From Ochlerotatus camptorhynchus (lineage: Eukaryota; Arthropoda; Insecta; Diptera; Culicidae), in NCBI RefSeq assembly GCF_037179485.1, contig NW_027040752.1, positions 372,001 to 436,000 of the forward strand: 64,000 nucleotides of DNA. Direction: 5' to 3'. The position numbers and the translations under genes were made by a program. The notes under the pieces are model-generated. The model was given only the letters and a program-made list of their open reading frames with translations, was not told the DNA's origin and searched no databases. Positions 11,019 to 20,650 of this stretch are shown here, piece after piece; within the stretch, counting starts at the first letter, position 1; every line of letters begins with the position of its first letter.

Positions 11019-12410
11019 GTTAATATGCAACAAAAAAAAAAAAAAAAACAAAATTTACTGATAGGATAAAAAAATGTGATTTAAGAAGATTCCCAAGATT
11101 CTGGAGCTTTGAAATTTGTGTAGAGTCTGAAACTAGAACTTTCCTTCAAAATTTGTGATTAATAACATGCTTCGTGATGCAAGATTTGGAGAAACAATAA
11201 TTAATATGTGAAATTTTGAATTTTTCTCAAGATCACAAATTTATAAAAAAAAACATCATACCTATGAGTCGTGGAGTCATAATTGTCACGCTCTGAGACT
11301 AGGAAGCATTTTAAGGGTAATAACAAATTACATAGCAATCTGTAGAATCTGGCGGACAAACCCGGCAATTTTTAGTAAAATCTAAAAGAATTCAAAGTGT
11401 TGATTAAAAACAAACATTGAGAAGGATTCCCACACAGTCTTCGAAGGAGAAGAGCAGATTTCCAGAATTATTCTTACATGAAATCCATAGAAATTGTTGA
11501 ATAAATTTGGAAGGATTTCTTTGGAGAAGAATGCAAGTTCTAAATTAAACTGTTAGGTAATTTTAGTAGATTTAAAAAAGAATTGTGAAAATAAAAATAA
11601 AACATTGCAGAAAATTCCTACGTGGTTCTGAATTTTAAGAAGAATTCCAAGAGAATTATGATCGGAATTCAACAAGAAACAGAGTTCTTAAAATGTTCTG
11701 GCAATAATTTAAACCCTAGTGCGAATGCTTCATCACATAACCCAAACAAAATTGATTCCAAAAAAAATGCTGATAATTAGAAAGAAATTCTTTAAAATAC
11801 TCCAAGGGGTTTATAAATTAATTTTCGAAAGATTTCTTTTGTTTTGAATAGAGTTAAAAGAAATATTTGAAAAGATTTTTAAAGGAATCAAAGTTCCGGA
11901 TAGGCGGGAACGGGAATTATATGAAGGATTCCAATAAATTCTTAGAAGGGGTTGGAAGAAAATTCCTAAAAGAATTCAACGGTAATTATTACGCGGAGTG
12001 TTTTCTGGTTTATTTCAGAACAATTTCAAGATAATTCAGAGCAGAATTCCAAGTTAATTCTGGAATTCATCATGCGAATTTTGAACAACGAAAAATTAAA
12101 ACCCCGGAAAAGAATAATTCAGTTTCGGTTTTTACAAATATTTGTTACCAAACTCCAGCATCTTCAATATTTTCTTTAGAGGACCATGCACTTTACATCT
12201 GAAATTGAAACGGCAAAAATCAATTTGCAATATTGCTGAGTGATTAAATTCTAAAAACAATAAGACGGTATACTGAAGAAAATTATGCAACAAATAGAGC
12301 AAGACATTCATTTGCTAAAGGATCACTCTGTTTTAATGGTTTATTCTGAAATTCTGATGTAAAAATTTGTTACTATGATATGGTTAATTTATTTGCTCGG
12401 TTCTCTTGCA
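11019..12410. other. Gene-free AT-rich stretch dense in GAATTC/GGAATT-like motifs
   Basis: No gene. Short degenerate motifs such as AGAATTC, GGAATTC and AAATTCC recur every few tens of bases without a fixed period. A similar texture occurs in the intron at 38500-39060. Confidence 0.5.
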
Positions 12411-12510
12411 GAATTCACGGGTTTTTCCCTGGTTTTCCCGGTTACTTTCCAAATTCCCGGATATTTCCCGGTATTCCCGGATTTCCCGGTTTGCTGGCCA
12501 CCCTGTATCA
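12411..12510. repeat. CCCGG-rich short tandem motif block
   Basis: Repeated TTTCCCGG/ATTCCCGG words ending in GGCCACCCTG. The same words form the outer ends of the palindrome at 10434-11018 and a relic in the MITE at 17331-17665. The four overlapping openings of 65-72 codons here are shadows of the simple sequence. Confidence 0.6.
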
Positions 12511-12631
12511 ATCAAAATCACTTGCATCCCTGCTTCCAAGTTTGTGTGGTCGTTGGGGGCTTGTGGTTCTGAATATGGACAAACAAGCATAGATAAATTC
12601 TATTCCAACTCTTTACTGATGTAAGCTTGAT

Positions 12632-12647
12632 GGCCCTGAAAAGGGCC
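12632..12647 (-). terminator. Histone 3' stem-loop
   Basis: On the minus strand GGCCCTTTTCAGGGCC forms a 6-bp stem with a TTTC loop, the exact form of the replication-dependent histone mRNA 3' end. It lies just downstream of the H4 remnant and identifies it as a copy of a real histone gene unit rather than a retrocopy. Confidence 0.85.
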
Positions 12648-12654
12648 GTTTTAT

Positions 12655-12869
12655 TGAAGAGGACATCCATGGCCACTTACGCTTGGCGTGTTTAGTGTAG
12701 GTGACAGCATCACGGACCTCATTTTCCACGAACACCTTCAGCACACCTCGTAGATCAGACCGGCGATACGTCAGACACTGCGAGGGCGAGCCAGACGACG
12801 GATGGTGGTTATCTCGAAGAATTTGCGATGACGATTAGCACCTCCTTTGCCACGACCTACTGCCACTTT
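12655..12869 (-). pseudogene. Histone H4 pseudogene, copy 1
   Basis: Minus-strand translation gives H4 words in order: GRGKGGA, RHRK, TTIRRLAR, RIAGLIYE, VLKVFVEN, VRDAVTYTKHAKRK. H4 is the 102-residue nucleosome core histone. Lesions: the start codon appears changed to GTG, the GKGL segment is missing near the N-terminus, a TGA replaces the Lys codon before RIAGL, about 10 bases are lost after LIYE, codons are lost after AKRK, and the C-terminal VVYALKRQGRTLYGFGG part is deleted. The TGA and two deletions are shared with copy 2 at 18385-18600. A TATA box and initiator lie beyond the LINE inserted upstream (17208-17213). Non-functional. Confidence 0.85.
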
Positions 12870-13160
12870 TGCTCACCACGCCGTCCGAAGCGAAAATGAG
12901 CTGATACCAGTTAATTTAAATGATCTTTATTTTAGTTTAACTTGGACGATTACCATATAAATTTTTACTAAGTGATTTAATTGCTTTCTTCATCTTTAGG
13001 TATGGGCAAAATTCAAAATTTGTTTTACAGAATTAGTCCTAGACTTAGTACACGGTCGACCACCTTGGTGGGATTGGTTTGTTTTGTTTTTAGAATTTGA
13101 AGAGAAACTACTTAATACTACTATTTACAGCTTAAAACTAACCTACTCTACTATATACAC

Positions 13161-15812
13161 TTAACCTACTATGTACAAATTGCTTATTAAAGCATGTTCA
13201 GAAAGATTGCATTTTTGAATAAATTTAGTTGCCATATCATCAATTTTGGAATCTACTTTGGGAATTTCTGCCTCTTGATGGAGGTCTGCTATTCTTGTGT
13301 CGAATGGACGATCTAGGATCATCCTCAACACTCTATTCTGTGCAACCTGGATTTTGTTCCTGTGGGTCTGAGCGCACGATTCCCACACCGGGGCGGCATA
13401 GAAGATCGCGGGGGCTATGATCTGTTTGTAAACAGCCAGTTTGTTTTGCCTTGAGAGGCGGGATCTGCGGCAAATGAGCGGATACAAACACCTAACCAAG
13501 GCGGAGCACTTAACTAGGGTTTTCTCTATGTGCGAGCGGAACAGGAGCTTCTCATCGAACAACATCCCGAGATAAGTAACATCAGTGGACCACTCGACCC
13601 TTGTACCATCCATTATTACGGTACAGGAGGGAGACGGTTTAAGTTTTAATGATTGTCTGTGAAGGAACATGATCGCTTGGGTTTTCGAGGCGTTGATTTT
13701 GATTTTCCACGTGGTGGCATAATCAGTAAAGGTGTCAAGGCATCGTTGGAGCTTGTTCGTAATTTCACGAGGCATCCTACCCTTGACGGCTATCGCGGTG
13801 TCATCTGCAAACAGAAAGAACACGCAACCGTCTCCTAGAGGAGGGATGTCCGACGTGTAGATGCTGTAAAGCAGTGGTCCCAGCAGACTCCCTTGCGGAA
13901 CACCTGCTGGGATCGGAAATTGTCCCGAAAGGGAACTATTCAACGACACCCTGAACGACCTTTGCTGGAGATAGTTACGGGTGATTTTCACAAGGTATGG
14001 TGGAAAGTTGGAGTTACAAAGCTTGTATATAAGTCCGTCGTGCCAGACATTGTCAAACGCCTTTTCGACGTCTAACAAGGCCATGGCTGTGGACTTGGAT
14101 ACAGCTTTGTTACTTCGGATGTTATTCATCACCCGCACTAGCTGATGATTGGTGGAATGCCCCTTGCGGAACCCGAACTGTTCCGGAAGAAGAATGTCAT
14201 GTTCCTCCACAAACTTGTTTAGTCGGCTGAGGATCAATTTTTCGAACAGCTTGCTCAGCGCTGAGAGCAGGCTAATCGGTCTGTAGCTTGACGGTAGTGA
14301 AGGGTCTTTCCCAGGTTTGCGGATCGGGATGATTTTTGCCACCTTCCAGATGCTTGGAAAGTAGTGCAGCTCCAAGCATCTGTTGAGGATGGCAGCCAGC
14401 AGCGAGTGCACCCTCGCGCTGAGATTTTTCAACTCTAGGTTGAATATTCCGTCAAACCCGGGAGCCTTCATGTTCGTACTGTGTTTCAGCGCTGAGCAAA
14501 TTTGTTCCTCTGTAATCCGTTCTTCTGGAGGGACGGCACAAGGGGAGGCATCTAACGTCAGGACGCACTGCGCAACCTGGTTCTCGAGTGGACTTGGGAT
14601 TTTAGAGCCAAGCAAATGCGACTGGGCAATGTGCTCCCCAATTGCATTGGCCTTCTCTTCGTTGGTGATAAGCCGTTCGTCATTGACTCTAAGTGGTGGA
14701 ATGGGCTTGGGGTGAGACTTCAGCACCTTGGCAACCTTCCAGAATGGTCTGGAACGGTCGTCCAGGTTCTGAACGAGCCGCCCGAAACTCTCGTTCCGGA
14801 TTGAGACCATTCTGGAAGCGATCTGCCGATTCAGATCGACCATTTCGTATTTACGCTGCAGATCCCCAGTCCGCTGAAACTGGCGTCTACGAACATTTCT
14901 GAGCCGAATCAAGAGTTTGGTGTGGGAATCAATTGCTTGAAACTTACCCCTCACAGGAACTCGTCGAACGCACTCTTCGTCAGCCACGGATATGGCTTGA
15001 TGGAGACCCTCCAGGGCCCGGTCGATGTCCTCCACTGTGTCGAGCGGTGGGTTGTCGTCGATGTGGCGGTCGACCACGCGTCGAAACTGGACCCAGTTGA
15101 CTCGATGGTAGTCCTTCCGCTGGCACGGTGCAGGGGCCACGTTGTAGCCCAGCTCGGTCAGCACCGGTTGGTGGTCCGAACTCAGGTCGTTGACGGCAAC
15201 CGGCTTGGCTAATCTGGTGTTTGCCAAGAACAGGTCCAGCGTCGATGGGTTGCCCGTCGGTGATGTGAAGGTTGGTTCGTCCGGAAACCAGACGGAATAG
15301 AGACCATGCTGGGAATGGTCGAATAGCAAGTGGCCGTTCTGGTTCTGCTGGTAGTTCCGCCAGGCTTCGTGCCGGGCGTTCAGGTCCCCTCCGATTACAA
15401 AGCGGGCATTGGTGTGGGTTATGATGGCAAGGTCGTTCTTGAACTGCTGTGCTGTACCATTGCTAACGGTACATTGCCGGGGGCAGTAGACAACGATGAA
15501 CCGGACGTTTCCGGTCGATGTTTCCACCTCAACGCCGACGGCCTCGATGATGGAAGTGCGGTAGTGGGGTAGGGTGCAGTACTTGATGCCTTTCTTGATG
15601 ATGACCGCGACACCGCCCCCCCTGGAGCTGGTGCGATCAAGCCGGACAATGCTGTGGTCGGGCAGCCAGAAGCTGTCACCGGTCTTGAGGTGGGTCTCGG
15701 TGAGAAGGCCCACGTCGATGTCGTGCTTGCGGAGGAAGTCTGCAAGCTCAATGTTTTTCGCCCCTACGGAGCGAGCGTTCCAGTTGGCGATCTTTATGGG
15801 TTCACGGTCCAT
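13161..15812 (-). CDS. Jockey LINE ORF2: AP endonuclease and reverse transcriptase
   Basis: 883 residues from the ATG at 15812 (MDREPIKIANWNARS). Longer frames reaching 16367 only overlap ORF1. The endonuclease nicks target DNA and shows NWNARS, LLTETHL, GGDLNARHEAW, LDLFLA and SSDHQPV, the expected N, E, D/N and SDH residues. The RT shows RPISLLSALSKLFEKLI, LDVEKAFDNVWHDGL, AGVPQGSLLGPLLY and the active site FADDTAIAV. A C-terminal region similar to other Jockey elements follows (SALVRCLYPLICRRSRL, APVWESCAQTHRNKIQ). No stop or frameshift is seen, so the enzyme may be functional. Confidence 0.9.
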   Translation of the reverse strand: MDREPIKIANWNARSVGAKNIELADFLRKHDIDVGLLTETHLKTGDSFWLPDHSIVRLDRTSSRGGGVAVIIKKGIKYCTLPHYRTSIIEAVGVEVETSTGNVRFIVVYCPRQCTVSNGTAQQFKNDLAIITHTNARFVIGGDLNARHEAWRNYQQNQNGHLLFDHSQHGLYSVWFPDEPTFTSPTGNPSTLDLFLANTRLAKPVAVNDLSSDHQPVLTELGYNVAPAPCQRKDYHRVNWVQFRRVVDRHIDDNPPLDTVEDIDRALEGLHQAISVADEECVRRVPVRGKFQAIDSHTKLLIRLRNVRRRQFQRTGDLQRKYEMVDLNRQIASRMVSIRNESFGRLVQNLDDRSRPFWKVAKVLKSHPKPIPPLRVNDERLITNEEKANAIGEHIAQSHLLGSKIPSPLENQVAQCVLTLDASPCAVPPEERITEEQICSALKHSTNMKAPGFDGIFNLELKNLSARVHSLLAAILNRCLELHYFPSIWKVAKIIPIRKPGKDPSLPSSYRPISLLSALSKLFEKLILSRLNKFVEEHDILLPEQFGFRKGHSTNHQLVRVMNNIRSNKAVSKSTAMALLDVEKAFDNVWHDGLIYKLCNSNFPPYLVKITRNYLQQRSFRVSLNSSLSGQFPIPAGVPQGSLLGPLLYSIYTSDIPPLGDGCVFFLFADDTAIAVKGRMPREITNKLQRCLDTFTDYATTWKIKINASKTQAIMFLHRQSLKLKPSPSCTVIMDGTRVEWSTDVTYLGMLFDEKLLFRSHIEKTLVKCSALVRCLYPLICRRSRLSRQNKLAVYKQIIAPAIFYAAPVWESCAQTHRNKIQVAQNRVLRMILDRPFDTRIADLHQEAEIPKVDSKIDDMATKFIQKCNLSEHALISNLYIVG

Positions 15813-17115
15813 AATTAGCGACGAAGGAGATGATAGCTTGGAGCTGTTGTGTTCTTGTTGCGCAGGTGCGCTTGATGATGATGGCCTGGGCCAACAGTGT
15901 GACGATCTCATCCGTTGACAGCGGAGAATCGTCTGTAGCTTCACCGGTTGTACCGGCCAATCCCGGAGCAGGGGGATCCGTCGATGGCCCGGAGGCTTGA
16001 CCGGGTACTGCAGCGGCAGCCAACTGTTGGTTGAGCGGGAGCGGCGGCAACACTGGAATTGGCCGTGATTGGACCGGTGATAACGGAGGAAAGTTCTGCG
16101 CGTTGTTTTCTGGAACCTTCTTGCGACCGGGCTGGCTGTTGGACGAGGCCTTCTTCCGGATCTCGGCGTATTCGGCCCGCTTCGGACAGGCCTTACTCGT
16201 GGCCTTGTGGGCGGCACCGCAGTTGGCGCATGTGGGAGTGGCTTCCTCGATGCTGTCGCAGTTGTCGATCTTGTGGTTTTTGCCGCATTTGATGCAGCGG
16301 CTGGCCATGCGGCAATTCCTGGTGCCGTGCCCGAACAATAGGCAGTTCGAGCACTGAGTGACGCCACGGTGGGTGGGTTTATACCGCTCCCACTTCACTA
16401 CGATGTGGAACAGTGTGCGTGTCGTCTTGAGATCCTTCACGGTTGTGGAGTTCTTCTCCAGATGGACCAGGTAGAGCTGGTCACGATACTTGATGGCCTT
16501 GCTGCGGGTCATCTTGTGGACTTCGACCGGCTTGAGGCCGTTCGCCTTAATCTCGTCCATTAAGGTGGTGGTGTCCATGTCGTGGAGCCCGCGCAGCACC
16601 ACTTTCAGCGGCTTGGTGGCCTCGATGTCGAGGGAGAAGTACTCCAGCTTCATTCTGTCCAAGAGGGCCTGAACTGCGTTGAAGTGTTTTTCGGCCGGGA
16701 CCATCAGTTTGTAGCCTTCCGTGCACCGTTGAATGGTGCAGCGAAGGCCCTGCTTAATGTAGAAATCCAGCTGCTCCCATAGCCCGGGAGGGAAGCCCTT
16801 CACATAGAAGGGTGGCAACTTAACTTTTTTCGGCACCGTCTCAGGGTCCGACTGCGGCTGGGCTCCGTTCTGCAGGGCGGAGAACGGATTGTTGCTCAGC
16901 AGCTTTTTTGCTGCTGATACGGTGGCGCTGCTGTCTTCAGGTCTGGGTCGTTTAGTTCCGGGAGGCCCTTGCTGCGGGTCCGCAACGCCTGTCGGGATGG
17001 GCAATGGGGGTTTCTTCTGCTTCTTCTGGGCTGGCTCGGTGGTCGCGCCGTCTCCTGGGAGAGTCTGTTTTCCTGGTAAACCGGCACTCGCGTTACCGCG
17101 CGATTTCTTACCCAT
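15802..17115 (-). CDS. Jockey LINE ORF1: zinc-knuckle nucleic-acid-binding protein
   Basis: 437 residues from ATG at 17115 (MGKKSRGNASAG). Further upstream in-frame codons have no ATG. A basic/proline-rich N-terminus (QKKQKKPPLPIP) is followed by a PRE_C2HC-like region and three knuckles near residues 255-310: CSNCLLFGHGTRNC, CIKCGKNHKIDNC, CANCGAAHKATSKAC. A Pro/Gln/Ala-rich tail ends in TQQLQAIISFVANYGP. In Jockey elements this protein packages the element RNA. The TGA (15804-15802) lies inside the start of ORF2, so ORF2 is probably translated by reinitiation or leaky coupling (inference). Confidence 0.88.
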   Translation of the reverse strand: MGKKSRGNASAGLPGKQTLPGDGATTEPAQKKQKKPPLPIPTGVADPQQGPPGTKRPRPEDSSATVSAAKKLLSNNPFSALQNGAQPQSDPETVPKKVKLPPFYVKGFPPGLWEQLDFYIKQGLRCTIQRCTEGYKLMVPAEKHFNAVQALLDRMKLEYFSLDIEATKPLKVVLRGLHDMDTTTLMDEIKANGLKPVEVHKMTRSKAIKYRDQLYLVHLEKNSTTVKDLKTTRTLFHIVVKWERYKPTHRGVTQCSNCLLFGHGTRNCRMASRCIKCGKNHKIDNCDSIEEATPTCANCGAAHKATSKACPKRAEYAEIRKKASSNSQPGRKKVPENNAQNFPPLSPVQSRPIPVLPPLPLNQQLAAAAVPGQASGPSTDPPAPGLAGTTGEATDDSPLSTDEIVTLLAQAIIIKRTCATRTQQLQAIISFVANYGP

Positions 17116-17207
17116 GGCTGGGTCAGCGAGAGCGTCACTACACAACGCGGAGCTAATTCGACTTGCGAACGAACGAACGAAGAGCTGATACCAGACAGCA
17201 GCGCTGC

Positions 17208-17213
17208 TTTATA
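17208..17213 (-). promoter_or_regulatory. TATA box of the H4 pseudogene, separated by LINE insertion
   Basis: On the minus strand GATATAAAGC is followed about 27 bases later by TATCAG, an arthropod initiator. That initiator sits inside the LINE target duplication CTGGTATCAGCTC (minus), and the other copy of the duplication leads into the H4 remnant after about 45 bases. The spacing is that of an arthropod histone promoter. The LINE therefore landed on the transcription start. Confidence 0.7.
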
Positions 17214-17330
17214 TCTTTTTAGATTAAAGCAGAATGATGTGCAACCAAGTGGTAAAAAAGCTACAAAGGCTCCTCCCATTATGAGTAGTTTGCTATCAAG
17301 TAGCGACACTGGCTATTTTCTTTTTGCGTA

Positions 17331-17665
17331 CACGGCGAATGAGAACGCCCCAAATTTGAGTTTAGTTCACTCATAATCGCCAAAAGTGTAGGAACTCAGC
17401 GATGAGTAAATTTGTCTCATGATTTCCTGTGGAAAACCTAAAAAATCTGCCAGAAAATGAGGAAATTGACGAAAATTTTATTCAGTCTCGGAGTAGTACC
17501 AATAGACTGAGTGAATCCAATCTTTACTTTTCTCAAATTCGGAATTTTTCCCTGGAAAATCCTGGAAAAACCTGGAAAACATGAGGAATATTTACTCATC
17601 GCTGAGTTCCTGCACTTATTTCTGAGATAACTAAACTCAAATTTGGGTCGTTCTCATTCGCCGTG
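17331..17665. mobile_element. MITE with about 90-bp terminal inverted repeats
   Basis: Starts CACGGCGAATGAGAACG and ends CGTTCTCATTCGCCGTG. Arms remain complementary through CTCAAATTTG/CAAATTTGAG and GAACTCAGCGATGAGTAAAT. The interior has CTGGAAAACCTGG words. A diverged relative is at 34841-35164. No clear target duplication. Confidence 0.85.
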
Positions 17666-17674
17666 ATAGATATC

Positions 17675-17830
17675 GGCACCGGTGGTTAGCGTAATTACCT
17701 CTCACCCCAGTAGGCCTGGGTCCAATCTCAGTCGGCGCCATCGGCATGTTCTAAGGTATAACATCTCTGGGAGCTGCCTCCCTGGCGTCGGTAGCATTGG
17801 AGCTCAATACGGAAAACAAATCTCGCGTCA
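17675..17830 (+). mobile_element. tRNA-derived SINE
   Basis: The first 65 bases (17675-17739) fold as a decayed tRNA: the ends GGCACCG and CGGCGCC pair at 6 of 7 positions, a D-arm-like GTGGTTAGCGTAATTAC follows, and a box-B relic GGTCCAATCTC is present. A non-tRNA body (GCATGTTCTAAGG, GGAGCTGCCTCCC) follows as in insect SINEs. It sits directly after the MITE ending at 17665. Confidence 0.6.
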
Positions 17831-17835
17831 CTTTT

Positions 17836-18215
17836 CAATAGGTCCTATCTACATTGATCGATTCTCTTCATCGACACTCTCTTTCGTAAATAACTCGGCT
17901 TCACAAATCTGCATCAACAATAGAAAAGAGCCCATCAGCATTTGTAAACAAACCGTTCCAAAGCCCTTTACTCACAAAGCGAAGGCCACCCACGCAAACC
18001 AACACCATCATCGGATAGGGGAAACTTCTACCTACAAGATGTTGGTGTTGGTTTGTGTGAGCGGCCTTCGATTTGTGAGACTTTGGAACGGTTTGTTTAC
18101 AAATGCTGATGGGCCCTATTCTATTGTTGATCCAGAAATGTTTCCTGCCGTCTTCGTCGAATTAGATGCTAGATTGTTGCTTCTTCCATCGAAAATATCC
18201 GGCTGTGGCGATTCA
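17836..18215. mobile_element. MITE of the GATTCTCTTCATCGAC family, interrupted
   Basis: The left arm (GGTCCTATCTACATTGATCG, then ATTCTCTTCATCGACACTCT) matches the complete copies at 25400-25661 and 42858-43117. After the nested foldback at 17913-18131 the interior resumes with ATTAGATGCTAGA near 18160. The right arm is not recognisable. Confidence 0.65.
17913..18131. mobile_element. Foldback element nested in a MITE
   Basis: Arms 17913-18009 and 18038-18131 are near-perfect inverted copies, beginning ATCAACAATAGAAAAGAG and containing GCATTTGTAAACAAACCG. The core is the same family as the inner part of the 10434-11018 palindrome. Confidence 0.85.
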
Positions 18216-18356
18216 AAGTTGATCAAGGTTGATCAAAACTATTTGTATCCCTGCTTCCAGTTTGATCACATGAGCATTTTGTGTGATCGTTGGTTCTGAA
18301 TATGGACAAACAGGCAGATGAATTCTATTCCTACTCTTTACTATAATAAGCTTGGT

Positions 18357-18372
18357 GGCCCTGAAAAGAGTC
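18357..18372 (-). terminator. Histone 3' stem-loop, decayed
   Basis: Minus strand GACTCTTTTCAGGGCC: same loop and position as at 12632-12647 but with one mismatch and one G-T pair. Confidence 0.75.
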
Positions 18373-18384
18373 GTTTTGTTGCCA

Positions 18385-18600
18385 AAGTTGAAACCAAACA
18401 GAGTGCGTCTCTGTCACTTCAAAACGTAGATGACATCCATGGCCGCTTACGCTTGGCGTGTTTAGTGTAGGTGACAGCATCACGGATCTCATTTTTCAGG
18501 AACACCTTCAGCACACCTCGTAAATCAAACCGGAGATACGTCAGACACCGCCACGGCGAGCCAGACAACGGATGGTGGATACCTCGAAGAATTTGCGTTT
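18385..18600 (-). pseudogene. Histone H4 pseudogene, copy 2
   Basis: Retains KRKFF, RCLARRGGV, RISGLIYE, GVLKVFLKNEIRDAVTYTKHAKRK, AMDVIYVLK and QRRTLFGFN, matching H4 through its C-terminus, which copy 1 has lost. It is truncated at its 5' end at KRK, so it has no promoter here. The TGA after GGV, the loss of about 10 bases after LIYE and the loss after AKRK are identical to copy 1. The 3' flank from about 18222 also matches 12510-12650, so this is a segment duplication of an already dead gene. Confidence 0.85.
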
Positions 18601-19217
18601 GGTTCTGAGTATGGCGATGAGTGTGCTAAATATTACGCAATTCCATCCTCCCTATTCGCACGCGCCTGAGGATCGAAGGCGAATGCCACTTCGACTTGTT
18701 TCGTCTACTTACTACTCTCTGACGACTGTGCTGGGGAAGCAGCAGATGCATGTAGGTAATTGGTGGATTTGTTAGTTAATTCGACGCTTTTGGACAATGC
18801 TGGACATTTACCAGTTTTTCAATAGTTTCTTGTTGAAAATCATGTTCTGATCGATTGGTGATAAAATTATTGAAATTGGACCAGAGGTAGCTGAGTTATT
18901 AACGTTCAAAATCTTTCTTAATTTGTTACATGTTCCATTTTCGGTTTTCACAAAGTGTACCCCCATATTGAAATCAAAGACGTAGTCCTACGTCAAAAAA
19001 ATCGAGAAAAAAAAACTTATATCTAGTTGCAACAAGTTGTCTCACTATGAACCATACTCCCTTACCAGGGGTGAGAGACAGAGCCACGCACCACGAGGCA
19101 AAACAAAACTACAATAGGGAGGCAATGGACTTGCAAAATGTATTGTACTATACTTGTGCCGGTTGTGTAAACAACCTATCAGCTGGTGCAGCTAGGTATT
19201 CCGTTTGCTGCTGCTAC
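18601..19217. other. Gene-free stretch
   Basis: No gene or repeat recognised; short openings only. Confidence 0.4.
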
Positions 19218-19364
19218 TATAGAGATTGCTGACGTTTATCGTACGCACACTACATCACGTATACGTATACGCAAAATGTTTTCATCGGGAAAAAAAACTT
19301 CATAGCGGAAAATTTTCCCGATGAAAACAAATCACTGACACAATCATACTTTAGCAATCTCTAT
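19218..19364. mobile_element. Hairpin MITE
   Basis: Outer ends TATAGAGATTGCT and AGCAATCTCTA pair, and an inner hairpin GTTTTCATCGGGAAAA with TTTTCCCGATGAAAAC lies inside. Total about 147 bases, no coding capacity. Confidence 0.75.
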
Positions 19365-19803
19365 TGCTGCTATTGACGGAGATGGTGCGATGATGTTGGG
19401 GATGATTTTAATATGATCGATCACTGGGTTAAAGATGGACAGTCTATACGTAAGACTCAGCTTACGATAGCTGCTTCCGAAAACCGTGCGCGATTCACCT
19501 GAACACTTTTTTTAACACGAGAGCGATGGAAACGCGGTAAAAAAAAGAGTGTCGTATGAAGAGACCAGGATGCTGTTAACTGGTTCGGCGCTCGATACGG
19601 AATGAGTAGTACAATGTTTTGAACCTTCGTTAGTAAGAAGATGTTGATCTCCCCGACTTCTCCGAAGTAAATGCGCTGGTCTACGTGGTTGGTGCTCTTT
19701 TGAAAAAAATAAGTACATGTATTATGCAGGAATAATCTCAAGACAGAACAAAGTGACGCCAATGAAAACATCCACTATAGCTTCACTAGGCTAAAAACAG
19801 CTT

Positions 19804-20430
19804 ATGGGTGCGGAAAACTATTACATTCCGAATAGCTCAGCTCTAGAAATCGGTATTACTCTCCAGATTGCATTCAGGGAAAAGTTTTTTGATTTCATCA
19901 AAGAGCATCGAAGCATGGTGAAAACACGATTGATGGAATACGTTGATTATCAAGGTTATAAAGACATAGTGTGCGCTATTTGCTATGAAAAACTTTTTTA
20001 AAGTATATTGAACACACTCATAAAAGGTCAAATGGCAAAAATACACAATGAAATGACGAAGAAGACGCGGACCCTAAAATGCAATAGAAAGGCGAGAAAA
20101 CTAAACATACCCGAACCGGAATGGTTAGAGGCGTTAGGAACTAAAAGAAGTTCGAATCAATCCACAATATCAATATTCCCGACAGAAGAAAATGAAACTA
20201 AGCCACGTTCAAACCGAGACAGAACAGTCTTCACAACAGCAATTGCATTGTGAAAGTTCACCAGAAAACTTAGCTGAAACTGCAGATAGAATGAATTAAG
20301 AAAACTTTAAAAGTCAGAAGATGCCTCAGGCTTCAACAACTGCTAGTGATGCATATTTTGAAAGGATAAGAAAAAGCCACAGCAGTTCTAGAAGAAATTC
20401 TTTCAAGGCAGCCTGAGAGGAAAACTTTCG
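19804..20430 (+). pseudogene. Unrecognised decayed coding fragments
   Basis: Three consecutive openings with protein-like composition: 19804-20001 (LQIAFREKFFDFIKEHRS), 20008-20253 (KARKLNIPEPEWLEALG) and, in another frame, a stretch with QTETEQSSQQQLHCESSPEN followed after a stop by DAYFERIRKSHSSSRR. They are separated by stops or shifts. No domain is recognised. They could be remains of one gene or of a transposon-carried gene. Confidence 0.25.
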
Positions 20431-20489
20431 ATATTGAAAAGAGGTAATAAATTTCAATAATATTAAAATTTAATTGGTAGATGTTTAAA

Positions 20490-20650
20490 CCTTTCATAGC
20501 TCAGTATGCAAAAGCGGATCTATAAAGCAAGACCATGCTGGAGGCGGCTGGGTTCGACTCCCGGTCTTGTCTATACATTTTTCGGGTTGGAAAATTTCTC
20601 GACTTCGCTGGATATAGATGTGTTTATTCTACGAATGGGATGAGGTGAGA
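20490..20650 (+). mobile_element. Feilai-like tRNA-derived SINE fragment
   Basis: A box-A region CATAGCTCAGTATGC is followed by box B GGTTCGACTCC (20551-20561) and CCGGTCTTGTC. After that comes TTTTTCGGGTTGGAAAATTT CTCGACTTCGCTGG in two consecutive stretches, which resembles the body of the Aedes Feilai SINE. The anticodon arm is decayed. The 3' end is not resolved. The family name is from memory of its general sequence, not a comparison. Confidence 0.6.

Larger units (their letters stand above)
12911..17181 (-). mobile_element. Full-length, apparently intact Jockey-clade LINE
   Basis: A 4271-bp element bounded by perfect 13-bp target duplications GAGCTGATACCAG at 12898-12910 and 17182-17194. 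It has a 66-base 5' UTR, ORF1 (15802-17115), ORF2 (13161-15812) overlapping ORF1 by 11 bases, and a 250-base 3' UTR ending AATAAAGATCATTTAAATTAA without a long poly-A. Both ORFs are open and all catalytic motifs are present. It is inserted at the transcription start of the histone H4 pseudogene. Jockey assignment rests on three zinc knuckles in ORF1, EN-RT order and absence of RNase H. Confidence 0.9.

Noticed and set aside
12375..12624. Overlapping ORFs on both strands
   Set aside because: They are products of CCCGG-rich simple sequence and of the H4 flank.
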